A DNA stretch of 17,263 bases from DAOUEX01 sp034430235 (GCA_964478075.1 CAYZGO010000043.1:1-17263); one strand, 5' to 3'; shown: positions 1 to 7,057, counted from the first letter of the stretch. Notes: generated by a model from the letters alone, not told the origin. Numbers and translations: made by a program.

Positions 1-86
1 TGGCCCTGGAATCTGGGTCACGCTTCGCCATCCGTGAAGGCGGTCGCACCGTCGGCGCTGGCGTGGTCACCAAGATACTGGAGTAG
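1..86 (+). CDS. tuf: Elongation factor Tu, C-terminal end (partial)
   Basis: The window opens inside this gene. Reading from base 3, the last 27 codons give the very conserved EF-Tu ending, including RFAIREGGRTVGAGVVTKIL, then TAG at 84-86. Bases 1-2 are the end of the preceding codon. This is the end of domain 3 of the GTPase that delivers aminoacyl-tRNA to the ribosome. A tuf copy directly upstream of rpmG, tRNA-Trp, secE and nusG is a common bacterial order and supports the call. Everything upstream of domain 3 lies outside the window. Confidence 0.95.
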   Translation, partial: ALESGSRFAIREGGRTVGAGVVTKILE

Positions 87-129
87 AAAGGCGCCTGGCC
101 CTGTTTGGGTAGGTGTGGACTGATCAGCA

Positions 130-294
130 ATGGCAAGGAAAGAGCAACGCATCGTAATCACCTTGGCCTGCACCGAGTGCAAGGAAAGGAATTACACGAC
201 TAGCAAGAACCGCAGGAACGATCCAGGGCGCATCGAGTTTAAGAAGTATTGCCCCAGATGCCGGACTCATACCTTGCATCGTGAGGCTAAGTAG
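130..294 (+). CDS. rpmG: 50S ribosomal protein L33 (zinc-binding type)
   Basis: This 54-residue protein starts MARKEQRIVITLACTECKER and ends HTLHREAK. It is the normal length for L33, a small protein of the large ribosomal subunit. Two cysteine pairs, CTEC at residues 14-17 and CPRC at 41-44, mark the zinc-binding (C+) paralogue rather than the cysteine-free form. It lies 43 bases downstream of tuf and 55 bases before tRNA-Trp. The Shine-Dalgarno is weak: only a G-rich stretch around 106-118. The gene is short and easily missed by a length-filtered ORF search. Family identity is clear from the sequence and the position. Confidence 0.95.
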   Translation: MARKEQRIVITLACTECKERNYTTSKNRRNDPGRIEFKKYCPRCRTHTLHREAK

Positions 295-349
295 CTCGTC
301 ACGGCTGCCGGGACTCGACAGAGTCTCTTATGCCTTGAGGCTAGAGAGT

Positions 350-426
<77 letters not shown>

Positions 427-438
427 GATGACTTTCCA

Positions 439-505
439 TCAAGACACCGTATCACAGGAATGCGGTTTTGAGGACAGCGACGCCCCTGGCGATACGGTGT
501 CTTGA
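439..505. repeat. 15-bp perfect inverted repeat between tRNA-Trp and secE
   Basis: TCAAGACACCGTATC at 439-453 is exactly complementary to GATACGGTGTCTTGA at 491-505, around a 37-base centre. There is no T-tract after the right arm, so it does not look like an intrinsic terminator. It could be an RNA processing stem that frees the tRNA from the secE-nusG message, or the ends of a miniature mobile element of about 67 bp. No clear target-site duplication flanks it. Confidence 0.75.
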
Positions 506-535
506 AATGTCGGGCATGCAAAACGGGAGTGACCA

Positions 536-751
536 ATGGCCAATGCTCTCACAAGCAATCGTGTAACCAAGTACTTCAAGGCAGTCCGCGCCGAGATCCG
601 CAAGGTCACCTGGCCTTCCCGTGCGGAGGTGTTGAGGCTGACTACCATCGTGATCTTGGTGCTGGTGGCCATGAGCGCCTTCATGGCTCTCGTTGATTAC
701 GCCTTTTCATGGCTCATGAGGTTAGTGATTGGCTTAGGAACTGGGCTGTAG
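536..751 (+). CDS. secE: Preprotein translocase subunit SecE
   Basis: SecE is the small essential subunit that clamps the SecY channel in the cytoplasmic membrane. The 71-residue product is of the short single-span type. A basic amphipathic N-terminal part contains the family signature EIRKVTWPSRAEVLR (about residues 20-34), followed by one hydrophobic span at about 35-57. GGGAGTG lies 5-11 bases before the ATG at 536. The gene follows tRNA-Trp and ends 4 bases before nusG, so the two are surely co-transcribed and perhaps translationally coupled. Confidence 0.95.
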   Translation: MANALTSNRVTKYFKAVRAEIRKVTWPSRAEVLRLTTIVILVLVAMSAFMALVDYAFSWLMRLVIGLGTGL

Positions 752-755
752 AAGC

Positions 756-1871
756 ATGAAGACTGAAGAGCAGGAGAATACGCAAACCCAGGAGGGTGAA
801 GTAAAGAACCGAATAGAAGAGAGTGTGCCGCAGAGCGGCGAGATAGCGAGCCAGGTTGAGGAGCCAGCGGAAGAAGCTTCACCTGCAGAGCTGGAAGCCC
901 AGGAAGAGGTGCTGCTCGCAGCAGAAGAACCGCTCGCCGGGGAAGCAGCGGCAGAGGCTATACCCGCGGAGGCGGAAGCCCAGGAAGAGGTGCCGCCCGT
1001 AGTAGAAGAGCAGCTCGCCAAGGAAGCAGCAGGGGCTGCACCTACAGAGGCGGAAGCCCAGGAAGAGGTGCTGCTTGCGGCAGAAGAGCAACTCGCCGAG
1101 GAAGCAGCGGCAGAGGCTACACCTGCGGAGGTGGAAGCCCAGGAAGAGGTGCTGCTTGCGGCAGAGGAGCAACTTGCCGAGGAAGCAGCAGTAGAGACTG
1201 CACCGGCTGAGGCGGAAGCCCAGGAAGAGGTGCAGCTCGCGGCAGAAGAGCAACTCGCCGAGCAAGCAGCGGCAGCCAAGGCTGCACCCACGGAGGCGGA
1301 AGAGGCACAAACAGAGGAACCACCGGCGGAAGAGGAAGAGATTGACGACGGGCGAGCCTGGTACGTCGTGCACAGCTATTCTGGCTACGAGAACAAGGTA
1401 AAAAGGAACCTCGAGCACCGCATTGCATCCATGAATATGCAGGACAGAGTCTTTCGGGTCATGGTGCCCACAGAGGAAGAGATCGAAATCAGGGAAGGCC
1501 ACCGCCGGAAGACAAAGAAGCGCGTCTTCCCCGGCTACATCCTCGTGCAGATGATCATGGACGATGACTCCTGGTACGTAGTGCGCAACACACCGGGCGT
1601 TACTGGTTTTGTCAGCTCGGGCACCAAACCAACTCCACTTCGGCCAGGCGAAGTCGAGAAGATCTTCAAACGGATGGAACGGGCAGCACCCAAGATCAAG
1701 GTCGGCTTCCGCGAAGGCCAGACGGTGCGCATCGTTGATGGCCCGTTCGCCGATTTTGTAGGCACCGTGGACGAATTGAACCTGGACAAGGGTAGAGTGC
1801 GGGTGCTGGTCTCCTTCTTCGGACGCGAGACGCCGGTGGAACTCGATTTCTTGCAAGTGCAAAGGCAGTAA
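756..1871 (+). CDS. nusG: Transcription factor NusG with long acidic repeat extension
   Basis: The C-terminal half is a complete NusG. The NGN domain starts at about residue 200 (RAWYVVHSYSGYENKVKRNL) and includes RVFPGYILVQM and NTPGVTGFVSS. The KOW domain follows at about residues 316-371 (FREGQTVRIVDGPFADFVGT). NusG binds RNA polymerase and links it to Rho or the ribosome. Ordinary NusG proteins are near 180 residues; this one has 371. Residues 1-199 are almost all Glu, Ala, Gln, Pro and Leu, and residues 43-177 hold five copies of a 27-residue unit. The frame is open from the ATG at 756, four bases after secE, without a clear Shine-Dalgarno, and no better internal start with a ribosome site is apparent. 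The extension is probably disordered or helical; its role is unknown. Confidence 0.93.
   Translation: MKTEEQENTQTQEGEVKNRIEESVPQSGEIASQVEEPAEEASPAELEAQEEVLLAAEEPLAGEAAAEAIPAEAEAQEEVPPVVEEQLAKEAAGAAPTEAEAQEEVLLAAEEQLAEEAAAEATPAEVEAQEEVLLAAEEQLAEEAAVETAPAEAEAQEEVQLAAEEQLAEQAAAAKAAPTEAEEAQTEEPPAEEEEIDDGRAWYVVHSYSGYENKVKRNLEHRIASMNMQDRVFRVMVPTEEEIEIREGHRRKTKKRVFPGYILVQMIMDDDSWYVVRNTPGVTGFVSSGTKPTPLRPGEVEKIFKRMERAAPKIKVGFREGQTVRIVDGPFADFVGTVDELNLDKGRVRVLVSFFGRETPVELDFLQVQRQ
882..1286 (+). repeat. In-frame 81-bp tandem repeat within nusG (5 units)
   Basis: Five consecutive in-frame units, mostly 27 codons (26-28), encode variants of P-A/T-E-x-EAQEEVLLAAEEQLAEEAA. A degenerate sixth copy follows up to about 1330. 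The third and fourth units are closest to each other, as expected from recent tandem duplication. The opposite strand also stays open here, a by-product of the biased composition. Confidence 0.92.
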
Positions 1872-1898
1872 TTCAGCATCTGAGCAGCAGGAGGATTT

Positions 1899-2327
1899 GT
1901 GGGCAAGCAAGTCAAAGCAACTATCAAGTTGCAGATTCCGGCAGGAAAGGCCAACCCGGCGCCACCGGTGGGCCCTGCTTTGGGCCAGCACGGTGTTAAC
2001 ATAATGGCTTTCTGTAAGGATTACAACGCGCGGACGGCCAGTATGGTTGGCTCCGTCGTCCCTGTAGAAATCCGCGTATATGCCGACCGTTCGTTCACGT
2101 TTGTCACCAAGACGCCACCAGCTTACGACCTGCTGAAGAAAGTGGCAGGCATAGAGAAGGGGTCCGCCGAGCCTAACAGGATCAAGGTCGGCAGAGTGAC
2201 GCGCCAACAAGTGAGAGAGATCGCTGCTCTAAAAATGAAAGACCTCAACGCTATTGACCTGGGTGGTGCGGAGAAGATCATCGAGGGCACTGCTCGCAGC
2301 ATGGGCATTGAGATTGCGGAAGAGTAG
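1899..2327 (+). CDS. rplK: 50S ribosomal protein L11
   Basis: L11 binds the GTPase-associated region of 23S rRNA at the base of the L7/L12 stalk. The 142-residue product has the usual family length. It shows the classic N-terminal domain with the proline-rich segment PAPPVGPALGQHGVNIMAF and a C-terminal rRNA-binding domain ending GTARSMGIEI. The start is GTG at 1899, set by AGGAGG at 1889-1894. It lies 27 bases after nusG and 56 before rplA. The leader is too short to hold an obvious separate L1 regulatory site. Confidence 0.97.
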   Translation: MGKQVKATIKLQIPAGKANPAPPVGPALGQHGVNIMAFCKDYNARTASMVGSVVPVEIRVYADRSFTFVTKTPPAYDLLKKVAGIEKGSAEPNRIKVGRVTRQQVREIAALKMKDLNAIDLGGAEKIIEGTARSMGIEIAEE

Positions 2328-2383
2328 GGGGAGATAGGACCAGGTGGGAGGGCTATGCCCGCCAGAACCACACAGGAGGAACA

Positions 2384-3097
2384 ATGCCTAGACACAGCAA
2401 AAAGTATCAAGAAGTACTGAAACTCGTTGATAGGAGCAGGGCCTATTTAGCCGAAGAAGCAATCGAGTTGGTGCAAAAGACCTCATTCTCAGATTTTGAT
2501 GCCAGCGTTGATCTACACTTGCGCATGAACCTGGACCCGCGCAAAGCCGATGAGCAGGTGCGAGGTATGGTGCTGCTGCCCAATGGCTCCGGCAAGGCAG
2601 TGCGTATTCTGGTCTTCGCCGAAGGCGAAGCGGCCAAAATAGCCCAGGAAGCCGGCGTGGACTATGTGGGCAGCGATGACCTGGTTCAGAAGATCCAGGC
2701 TGGGTGGTTTGAGTTCGATGTGGCGATGGCCATCCCACAAATGATGAGAAAAGTCGGGCGCTTGGGCAAAGTACTTGGCCCCAGGGGCCTGATGCCTAAC
2801 CCGAAAACGGGCACCGTTGTGCAGGCCGACGACCTGCAGCGTGCTATCACCGAAGCTCGCCAGGGTCGCGTGCAATACCGCCTGGACAAGACAGGCAATA
2901 TCCACCTATCAATCGGCAGGACCAGTTTCAGCAAAGAACAGTTGATGGGCAACCTGGCTGCGGTGATGGAGGCCATTGTACGCGCCAAGCCAAGCGGTGC
3001 CAAGGGGCAATACATCAGCAGAATCACCCTGACATCCACGATGGGCCCAGGCGTCAAATTGGACATCAATCAGGCTTTGGCACTCAAGTTATTGTAG
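2384..3097 (+). CDS. rplA: 50S ribosomal protein L1
   Basis: L1 binds 23S rRNA at the E-site stalk and in many bacteria represses its own operon. The protein has 237 residues, normal for the family. The diagnostic segment LGPRGLMPNPKTGTV is at about residues 131-145, and the C-terminal part contains the expected AKPSGAKGQYI and TSTMGPGVKLD motifs. ATG at 2384 is preceded by CAGGAGG at 2371-2377. The gene sits between rplK and the L10 leader. Confidence 0.97.
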   Translation: MPRHSKKYQEVLKLVDRSRAYLAEEAIELVQKTSFSDFDASVDLHLRMNLDPRKADEQVRGMVLLPNGSGKAVRILVFAEGEAAKIAQEAGVDYVGSDDLVQKIQAGWFEFDVAMAIPQMMRKVGRLGKVLGPRGLMPNPKTGTVVQADDLQRAITEARQGRVQYRLDKTGNIHLSIGRTSFSKEQLMGNLAAVMEAIVRAKPSGAKGQYISRITLTSTMGPGVKLDINQALALKLL

Positions 3098-3103
3098 GAT
3101 AAC

Positions 3104-3165
3104 CGTTTCGCCGGAGACAGCAGGTGCGCACACGCGCTCAATGCAAGTGCCTGCCGAGGCAAAGC
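3104..3165 (+). promoter_or_regulatory. L10 leader RNA core (r-protein autoregulation)
   Basis: GCCGGAGACAGCAGGTGC (3110-3127) followed by CTGCCGAGG (3151-3159) matches the conserved core of the L10(L12)4-binding leader found ahead of rplJ in many bacteria. GCAGG pairs with CTGC(C), forming the characteristic stem with a bulged internal loop. The match is from memory of the family and was not tested with a covariance model. The remaining leader to 3407 also has strong pairing (see the separate entry). Confidence 0.8.
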
Positions 3166-3407
3166 ACTTCAGTATCTATGTTTCGCAGTGAGTCTTTGCC
3201 TTGTCTTGCTCTGTCTGTGTTGGCGCAGCCGGGACAGGCTGACCAGACTGGTGTCGGCCAGGCACCTTGTCGAAACGACAGGACGATGCAAAGGCTCTTT
3301 TGTTTTGCTTGGGCTCAGAGCAACTCTCTGCCGTGCCTGGCCAACTAGGCGAGGCAAGGTCTCGGCGATCAGACGAGGCAAGACGAGGTACAGGAGGAGG
3401 TGAGAAA
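3166..3407 (+). promoter_or_regulatory. Extended structured rplJ 5' leader
   Basis: This non-coding stretch follows the L10 leader core. GGCCAGGCAC at 3256-3265 is perfectly complementary to GTGCCTGGCC at 3333-3342, and encloses a small TGTCG/CGACA hairpin. CCTTGTCTTGCTCTGTCT (about 3200-3217) can pair, with a few mismatches and G-U pairs, with AGACGAGGCAAGACGAGG just before the ribosome site at 3392-3403. Such pairing could mask or expose the rplJ start, but no experiment is implied. Confidence 0.5.
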
Positions 3408-3944
3408 TTGGCGATATCTAAAGAGAAGAAACAGCAATTGGTTGCTGAACTAAGAGAGATGCTGACGCGCAGCAAAGCAGTTGTCATCTCCGACTATCGG
3501 GGCTTGAGGGCCAACCAGATGGCTGAACTGCGCAACAGGCTGCGCCCCCTCCACAGCAGATTCCTGGTGGCCAAGAACACGCTGGTGCTGAGGAGTCTCG
3601 AAGAACTCGGACTGCCCAAGCCGGAAGAGATGCTGCGAGGCCCAACAGCACTTGGCCTCTGCTTCGAGGACATCAGCGAGCCCGCACGGCTGATCATCAA
3701 GTTTGGCAAGGAGACTAGAATGCTCAGCGTCAAGGGAGGACTGTTGGGCAATCGCGTCATAGATGCCCAACAGGTCCAGACCCTGGCAGAGTTGCCAGCG
3801 CAGGAGGTACTACTGGCGCAGACAGTGGCTACTCTGCAGTCACCAGCAAGCGGTTTTATGGGCATGCTGGACGGGGCGCTTCGCGGGTTGCTCTACGTGC
3901 TCAGTGCTCGAGCTGAGCAGTTGGGAGAAGCTACTACTGCCTGA
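3408..3944 (+). CDS. rplJ: 50S ribosomal protein L10
   Basis: L10 anchors the L7/L12 dimers to the ribosome. I place the start at TTG 3408, five bases after the very strong AGGAGGAGGTGA (3392-3403). This gives 178 residues beginning (M)AISKEKKQQLVAELREML. The frame is open further upstream to 3267, but that stretch is leader RNA. The family pattern SKAVVISDYRGLRANQMAELRNRLR is at residues 23-47, then the segment FLVAKNTLVLR. The C-terminal helical part that binds L7/L12 is present. The gene is followed by an unusually long 237-base gap before rplL. Confidence 0.95.
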   Translation: MAISKEKKQQLVAELREMLTRSKAVVISDYRGLRANQMAELRNRLRPLHSRFLVAKNTLVLRSLEELGLPKPEEMLRGPTALGLCFEDISEPARLIIKFGKETRMLSVKGGLLGNRVIDAQQVQTLAELPAQEVLLAQTVATLQSPASGFMGMLDGALRGLLYVLSARAEQLGEATTA

Positions 3945-4181
3945 GTACAAGCTGGCACTTGGGCAATCGGTTGAGGGCGTATCCGGGAATGGCGGGCCGT
4001 ACTCATCGCGTAGCACCTTACAGCGAAGCGCAGGGCACTCTTGGCTGCACCTGCACTTGCGCCGACTCATCGTCCGCGTTACGCCTGTCCTGCTGTGGCA
4101 ACACCTTGGCTTGGCGATGGTTCGCCTGGCTTTTCACATAGGCATCAACTAATACTGTGCACATATGGGAGGTAAGGGACT
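3945..4181 (+). other. 237-base rplJ-rplL spacer
   Basis: No plausible gene is seen here: the open frames lack ribosome sites and recognisable content. The end carries the rplL ribosome site GGGAGGTAAGGG (4167-4178). No consensus promoter or strong hairpin stands out. In most bacteria rplJ and rplL are separated by far fewer bases. Confidence 0.5.
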
Positions 4182-4556
4182 TTGAAAACTGAGAAAATCA
4201 TTGAAGCTATCGAGAAGTTGAGTGTGCTCGAATTGGTCGAGCTGAAGAAGACGCTCGAAGATCGCTGGGGCGTGACTGCGGCTGCGCCTGTCGTGGCGGC
4301 TGCTGCTGCAGCGCCGTCTGCTGCTCAAGCTGCTGAAGAGGAGAAGACGGAATTCGATGTCGTCCTCAAGGAAATTGGTCCAAACAAAATCAAGGTCATC
4401 AAGGCTGTGCGCGAACTGACCAGCCTCGGCCTGAGGGAATCCAAAGCTCTGGTTGACGGTGCGCCAGGCACGGTTACGAAAGGCGTAAGCAAAGAAGAGG
4501 CCGCCGCCGCCAAAAGCAAACTGGAAGAAGTCGGCGCGGTCGTGGAAATCAAGTAG
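4182..4556 (+). CDS. rplL: 50S ribosomal protein L7/L12
   Basis: L7/L12 forms the flexible stalk that recruits translational GTPases. The 124-residue product has the family's three parts: the N-terminal dimerisation helices (IEAIEKLSVLELVELKKTLE, about residues 5-24), an Ala/Pro-rich hinge at about 34-53, and the C-terminal domain from EKTEFDVVLKEIG, with IKVIKAVRELTSLGLRESKA and LVDGAPGTVTKGVSKEEA. The start is TTG at 4182, four bases after the ribosome site. No rpoB follows within the window; a repeat array and an opposite-strand gene come next. Confidence 0.97.
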   Translation: MKTEKIIEAIEKLSVLELVELKKTLEDRWGVTAAAPVVAAAAAAPSAAQAAEEEKTEFDVVLKEIGPNKIKVIKAVRELTSLGLRESKALVDGAPGTVTKGVSKEEAAAAKSKLEEVGAVVEIK

Positions 4557-4640
4557 CGTCACCAGTGCCCTGTCCCGGCCTTGTCTCGTCTTGGCGTTGA
4601 AACAAGGTTGATCTATCTACGTTGACGCAAGAGGAGCCAG
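4557..4640 (+). other. Region after rplL
   Basis: CCTTGT (4580-4585) and ACAAGG (4602-4607) can form a short stem, but there is no T-tract after it, so I do not call a terminator. Nothing else is recognised before the repeat array starts at 4641. Confidence 0.3.
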
Positions 4641-4876
4641 GCTGTGTTCGTAGTGGCGACTTGGTGGTTTTCTCCGTGTGAATAGCAACTGAAGTCGTCA
4701 CTACACGCTTTCAAACAAGCTGTATTCGTAGTGGCGACTTTAGTCGTCTGCTTCGTGTGAACAACGGCTCAAGTCGTCACCACACGCCTTCAAACGAGCT
4801 GTATTCGTAGTGACCACTTTAGTCGTTTTCTCCGTGTGAATAACGACTAAACTCGTCACTGCACACGTTCAAAGCC
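4641..4876. repeat. Three tandem ~79-bp hairpin-forming repeats
   Basis: Units start at 4641, 4719 and 4798 (78, 79 and about 79 bp), each opening GCTGTRTTCGTAGTG. Within each unit a left arm such as GTAGTGGCGACTT pairs with a right arm such as AAGTCGTCACTAC, around a loop containing CGTGTGAA. Unit 3 has the longest stem, about 21 positions with two mismatches. No open frame with a ribosome site crosses the array. It may help end rplL transcription, or be a local expansion of a dispersed palindromic element. Confidence 0.88.
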
Positions 4877-4890
4877 AGCATGGTGGACCA

Positions 4891-5649
4891 CTAGCGCGCC
4901 ATCATCCACTCGTGTGCCTTCCGGAATACAAACTTGCACTCGCTGTCTACCACAAGGCCGTGGCCAGAGTTGTGCAGAACCAGCAATTCCTTGTCCTGCG
5001 CAGCGATACGATTGTACGTGACCGGCCCGCTCTGTGGTGCAATGCTCATATCCCCAGTGGCGTATATGACGAGTGTCGGGAGGCGAATGCGCCCCAGTTC
5101 AGAGCGCACAAGCTTCACGAGGAGGAACAGCTGATATGCAGCCGCTACGGGGTACGCGTCGTACGACCAGAAGCGTTTATAGGCCTCGGGATCAGTCAGG
5201 TCAGAGCGCTGTGGGTCGGTATCCTTAGGCACGAACCTGATGAAGTGGCGAAGCAGCGGCACGAACTTCATGCGCCAGTCGCGTGGCTGGAGCGCAGGGG
5301 ACATCAGTACGAGCCCGGCTATCTTGTGGTGCGCAGCCAGATGCAAGGCCAGCAGAGAGCCTAGCGAAAAGCCGCCCACGAATACCTTTGTGGAGTGCTG
5401 TTCCAGCTTCTGGTAGGCTGTCTCGATAGAGGCGTACCAATCCTGCCAGGTCGTGCGCGCCATATCCTCCGGCGTGGTGCCGTGCCCGGCCAAAAGCGGC
5501 CCGGAAACTGTCACGCCGCGCTCCGCCAGATACTGCCCCATGGGCCGCATCTCCGGCGGCGAGCCAGTGAAACCGTGGATCAACAAGCAGCCCACGGGGC
5601 CGCCAGGCAAGAAGAAAGGGACAGGGTCAAGCCAGGGAAATTGAGGCAT
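4891..5649 (-). CDS. Alpha/beta hydrolase, Est30-like carboxylesterase
   Basis: The 252-residue protein is a serine hydrolase of the small carboxylesterase/monoacylglycerol lipase type. The oxyanion-loop motif is LLIHGFTGSP (about residues 22-31). The nucleophile elbow is GFSLG with Ser95, the acid is Asp200 in YATGD, and the base is His230 in NSGHG. The lid region lies at about 120-160. No signal peptide is seen, so it is probably cytoplasmic, acting on short or medium acyl esters. I chose ATG at 5649 because AAGGAG sits 8 bases upstream and the family start (MPQFPWLDP) fits; an upstream in-frame ATG at 5694 has no such site. It is separated from tatC by over 400 bases. The exact substrate cannot be told. 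Confidence 0.88.
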   Translation of the reverse strand: MPQFPWLDPVPFFLPGGPVGCLLIHGFTGSPPEMRPMGQYLAERGVTVSGPLLAGHGTTPEDMARTTWQDWYASIETAYQKLEQHSTKVFVGGFSLGSLLALHLAAHHKIAGLVLMSPALQPRDWRMKFVPLLRHFIRFVPKDTDPQRSDLTDPEAYKRFWSYDAYPVAAAYQLFLLVKLVRSELGRIRLPTLVIYATGDMSIAPQSGPVTYNRIAAQDKELLVLHNSGHGLVVDSECKFVFRKAHEWMMAR

Positions 5650-6063
5650 GGTAACACTCCTTACCGAGATGCAATACAGTATCCTGCGCGGCATCCGCTA
5701 ACGCGAAGTTGCTCCATTGTGTCACACCTGAGCGAGCGACACAAGCAGCACGGACGAGGGGTAGCTCTAGCGCCTGAACGGTCCTGCGACGCTGCGCATA
5801 GGAACGTAGTGCTGTGTCAAGGATGAATTGGGCTGGTCATTACTCACATTTCGGAACGCGAGCGCATTGATGCTTTTTTTCTTCAGTACAGAGAGCGCCG
5901 AGTAGGCCTTTTCTTGGTGCTCTCCGCGCCCTCTGCGTGCTCTGTGGTGAGATATGGGTAATCACCCTGGGGCGAAGGGAGCTCATCGTCGCTAAGCCAG
6001 GGCCTTACAACTACCAGATGCTGTCCAACTCCTAGTGATGTGAGCCGAAAACGTTGATTTCTC
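5650..6063. other. Intergenic region between esterase and tatC
   Basis: No gene is seen. It holds a 9-bp stem with one wobble pair (GAGAGCGCC 5891-5899 with GGTGCTCTC 5916-5924) that runs into a short CT/GT-rich quasi-repeat at 5918-5950 built of three 10-base variants like CTCTGCGTGC. A run of seven T's is at 5874-5880. A weak six-base inverted repeat, TGTGTC/GACACA, lies near 5718-5745. None is clearly a promoter or a terminator. Confidence 0.4.
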
Positions 6064-6762
6064 TCAGGCCAATCTGGCCACCAAAACGCCGGCCTCGTAT
6101 AGAACCACGAGGGGGCCCATGACCAGTAGCATGTTGAAAGGATCGGCGGTTGGAGTTATCACGGCAGCAAGGACAGCGCTAACGAGCATGGCATACTTGC
6201 GATTGCTGGACAGCATCTTGGGGGTGACAACGCCGAGTTTGGTCAGGAAAAACATTAGCAGCGGGGTTTCGAACATCACCCCGACCCAGAGCATCAAGGT
6301 AGTAACGAAAGCAATGTACTGGCCAATAGCCCACTTAGCCTCGGCGATGTCGCTGCCAAAGTTGAGGAGATACCTTAGGGCAAATGGCAGCATGGCAAAA
6401 TAAGCAAAGGCAACACCTGCCGCAAAGGAGACAGCAGCGCCCGGCAAAATAACATATAGGTATCTCGTCTCACTGGTTTTAAGCCCAGGAACAATGAAAC
6501 GGATAGTTTGATATACGATGACCGGCATAGCCAAAGCTATCCCACTGAGAAAAGCTACCCTCATGTACGTGAGAAGACCTTCTGTCGGTCGCAAGAAAAT
6601 GGGCTTCAGACCACCAGCCGGTGCGATCAGGATCTTTAAGAAGCGCGACGCAAAGAGGAAACTAAATGAAGTAGTAATGGCCAAGGCAATGGCTGATTTG
6701 ACCAATCGCCCTCGCAGTTCCTCAAGATGCTGAATCAGCGTCATCCGCTTTTCTTCAGTCAT
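6064..6762 (-). CDS. tatC: Sec-independent protein translocase TatC
   Basis: TatC is the multi-span receptor that binds twin-arginine signal peptides of folded exported proteins. The 232-residue product begins MTEEKRMTLIQHLEELRGRL, the standard TatC N-terminus. It has about six hydrophobic spans and ends with the conserved ITPTADPFNMLLVM and PLVVLYEAGVLVA segments. The ATG at 6762 overlaps the end of the preceding tatA/B-like gene by 8 bases (ATGACTGA), a sign of translational coupling. The open frame extends 42 codons upstream, but that part is the overlapped tatA/B gene in another frame. The operon probably exports the twin-arginine oxidoreductase encoded nearby. Confidence 0.96.
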   Translation of the reverse strand: MTEEKRMTLIQHLEELRGRLVKSAIALAITTSFSFLFASRFLKILIAPAGGLKPIFLRPTEGLLTYMRVAFLSGIALAMPVIVYQTIRFIVPGLKTSETRYLYVILPGAAVSFAAGVAFAYFAMLPFALRYLLNFGSDIAEAKWAIGQYIAFVTTLMLWVGVMFETPLLMFFLTKLGVVTPKMLSSNRKYAMLVSAVLAAVITPTADPFNMLLVMGPLVVLYEAGVLVARLA

Positions 6763-7057
6763 GGCTTTGAGCGGTCTTGGATGTTGATCCCTGCGAAGTA
6801 TCCTTGTCAGCCGCCTCGGCAACGTCTTTGCTATCCTCAGGTGCCTTCGCAGATTCCTTACTGCCCTTGAGTGCCTCGGCAGTTGCATCGAGTTCCCTGG
6901 CGATCCCTGAGGTCAGATCCTGCGAAGCCTTTCTGAATTCACTAATAGCCTTACCCAGGCCCTTGGCGGCCTCAGGCAGTTTGCGCGGCCCCAAAATGAT
7001 CAAAGCCAAGACCAGGAGGAGGATTAGCTCCATGGGGCCTATGTTGAAGAAATTCAT
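6755..7057 (-). CDS. Twin-arginine translocase subunit, TatA/TatB-like
   Basis: This 100-residue protein has a single N-terminal span, MELILLLVLALIILGPRKLP, followed by the amphipathic helix EAAKGLGKAISEFRKA and a long polar, charged tail. That is the TatA/TatB layout. The Gly-Pro before RKLP is more TatB-like than the FG of TatA, and the tail is longer than in the companion gene, so it may play the TatB part. Sequence alone does not settle this. Its ATG at 7057 follows AAGGAGCAGGGAG. It overlaps tatC by 8 bases and lies 208 bases after tatA. Confidence 0.9.
   Translation of the reverse strand: MNFFNIGPMELILLLVLALIILGPRKLPEAAKGLGKAISEFRKASQDLTSGIARELDATAEALKGSKESAKAPEDSKDVAEAADKDTSQGSTSKTAQSHD

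Noticed and set aside
439..505. Intrinsic terminator after tRNA-Trp
   Set aside because: The stem is long, but no T-tract follows and secE-nusG must be read through.
734..2210. Long minus-strand frames (185 and 443 codons) opposite nusG and rplK
   Set aside because: They are open only because of the biased codon pattern in the nusG repeats and are rich in Ser/Ala or Leu/Cys low complexity. They lack a ribosome site and overlap well-identified genes.
3267..3407. Longer N-terminus for rplJ
   Set aside because: The frame is open, but this is leader RNA; the strong ribosome site and the family start both point to TTG at 3408.
4641..4876. CRISPR array
   Set aside because: The whole 79-bp unit is repeated without unique spacers, and there are only three units, each a hairpin; no cas genes.
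3938..4945. LPEYKLAL read in frames at about 3940 and again at about 4917
   Set aside because: The matching DNA is only about 20 bases with several differences and neither frame is a gene; it may be chance or a very short repeat.
6763..6888. Upstream extension of tatC
   Set aside because: It is Arg/Leu-rich, lies inside the tatA/B-like gene in another frame, and the typical TatC N-terminus starts at 6762.
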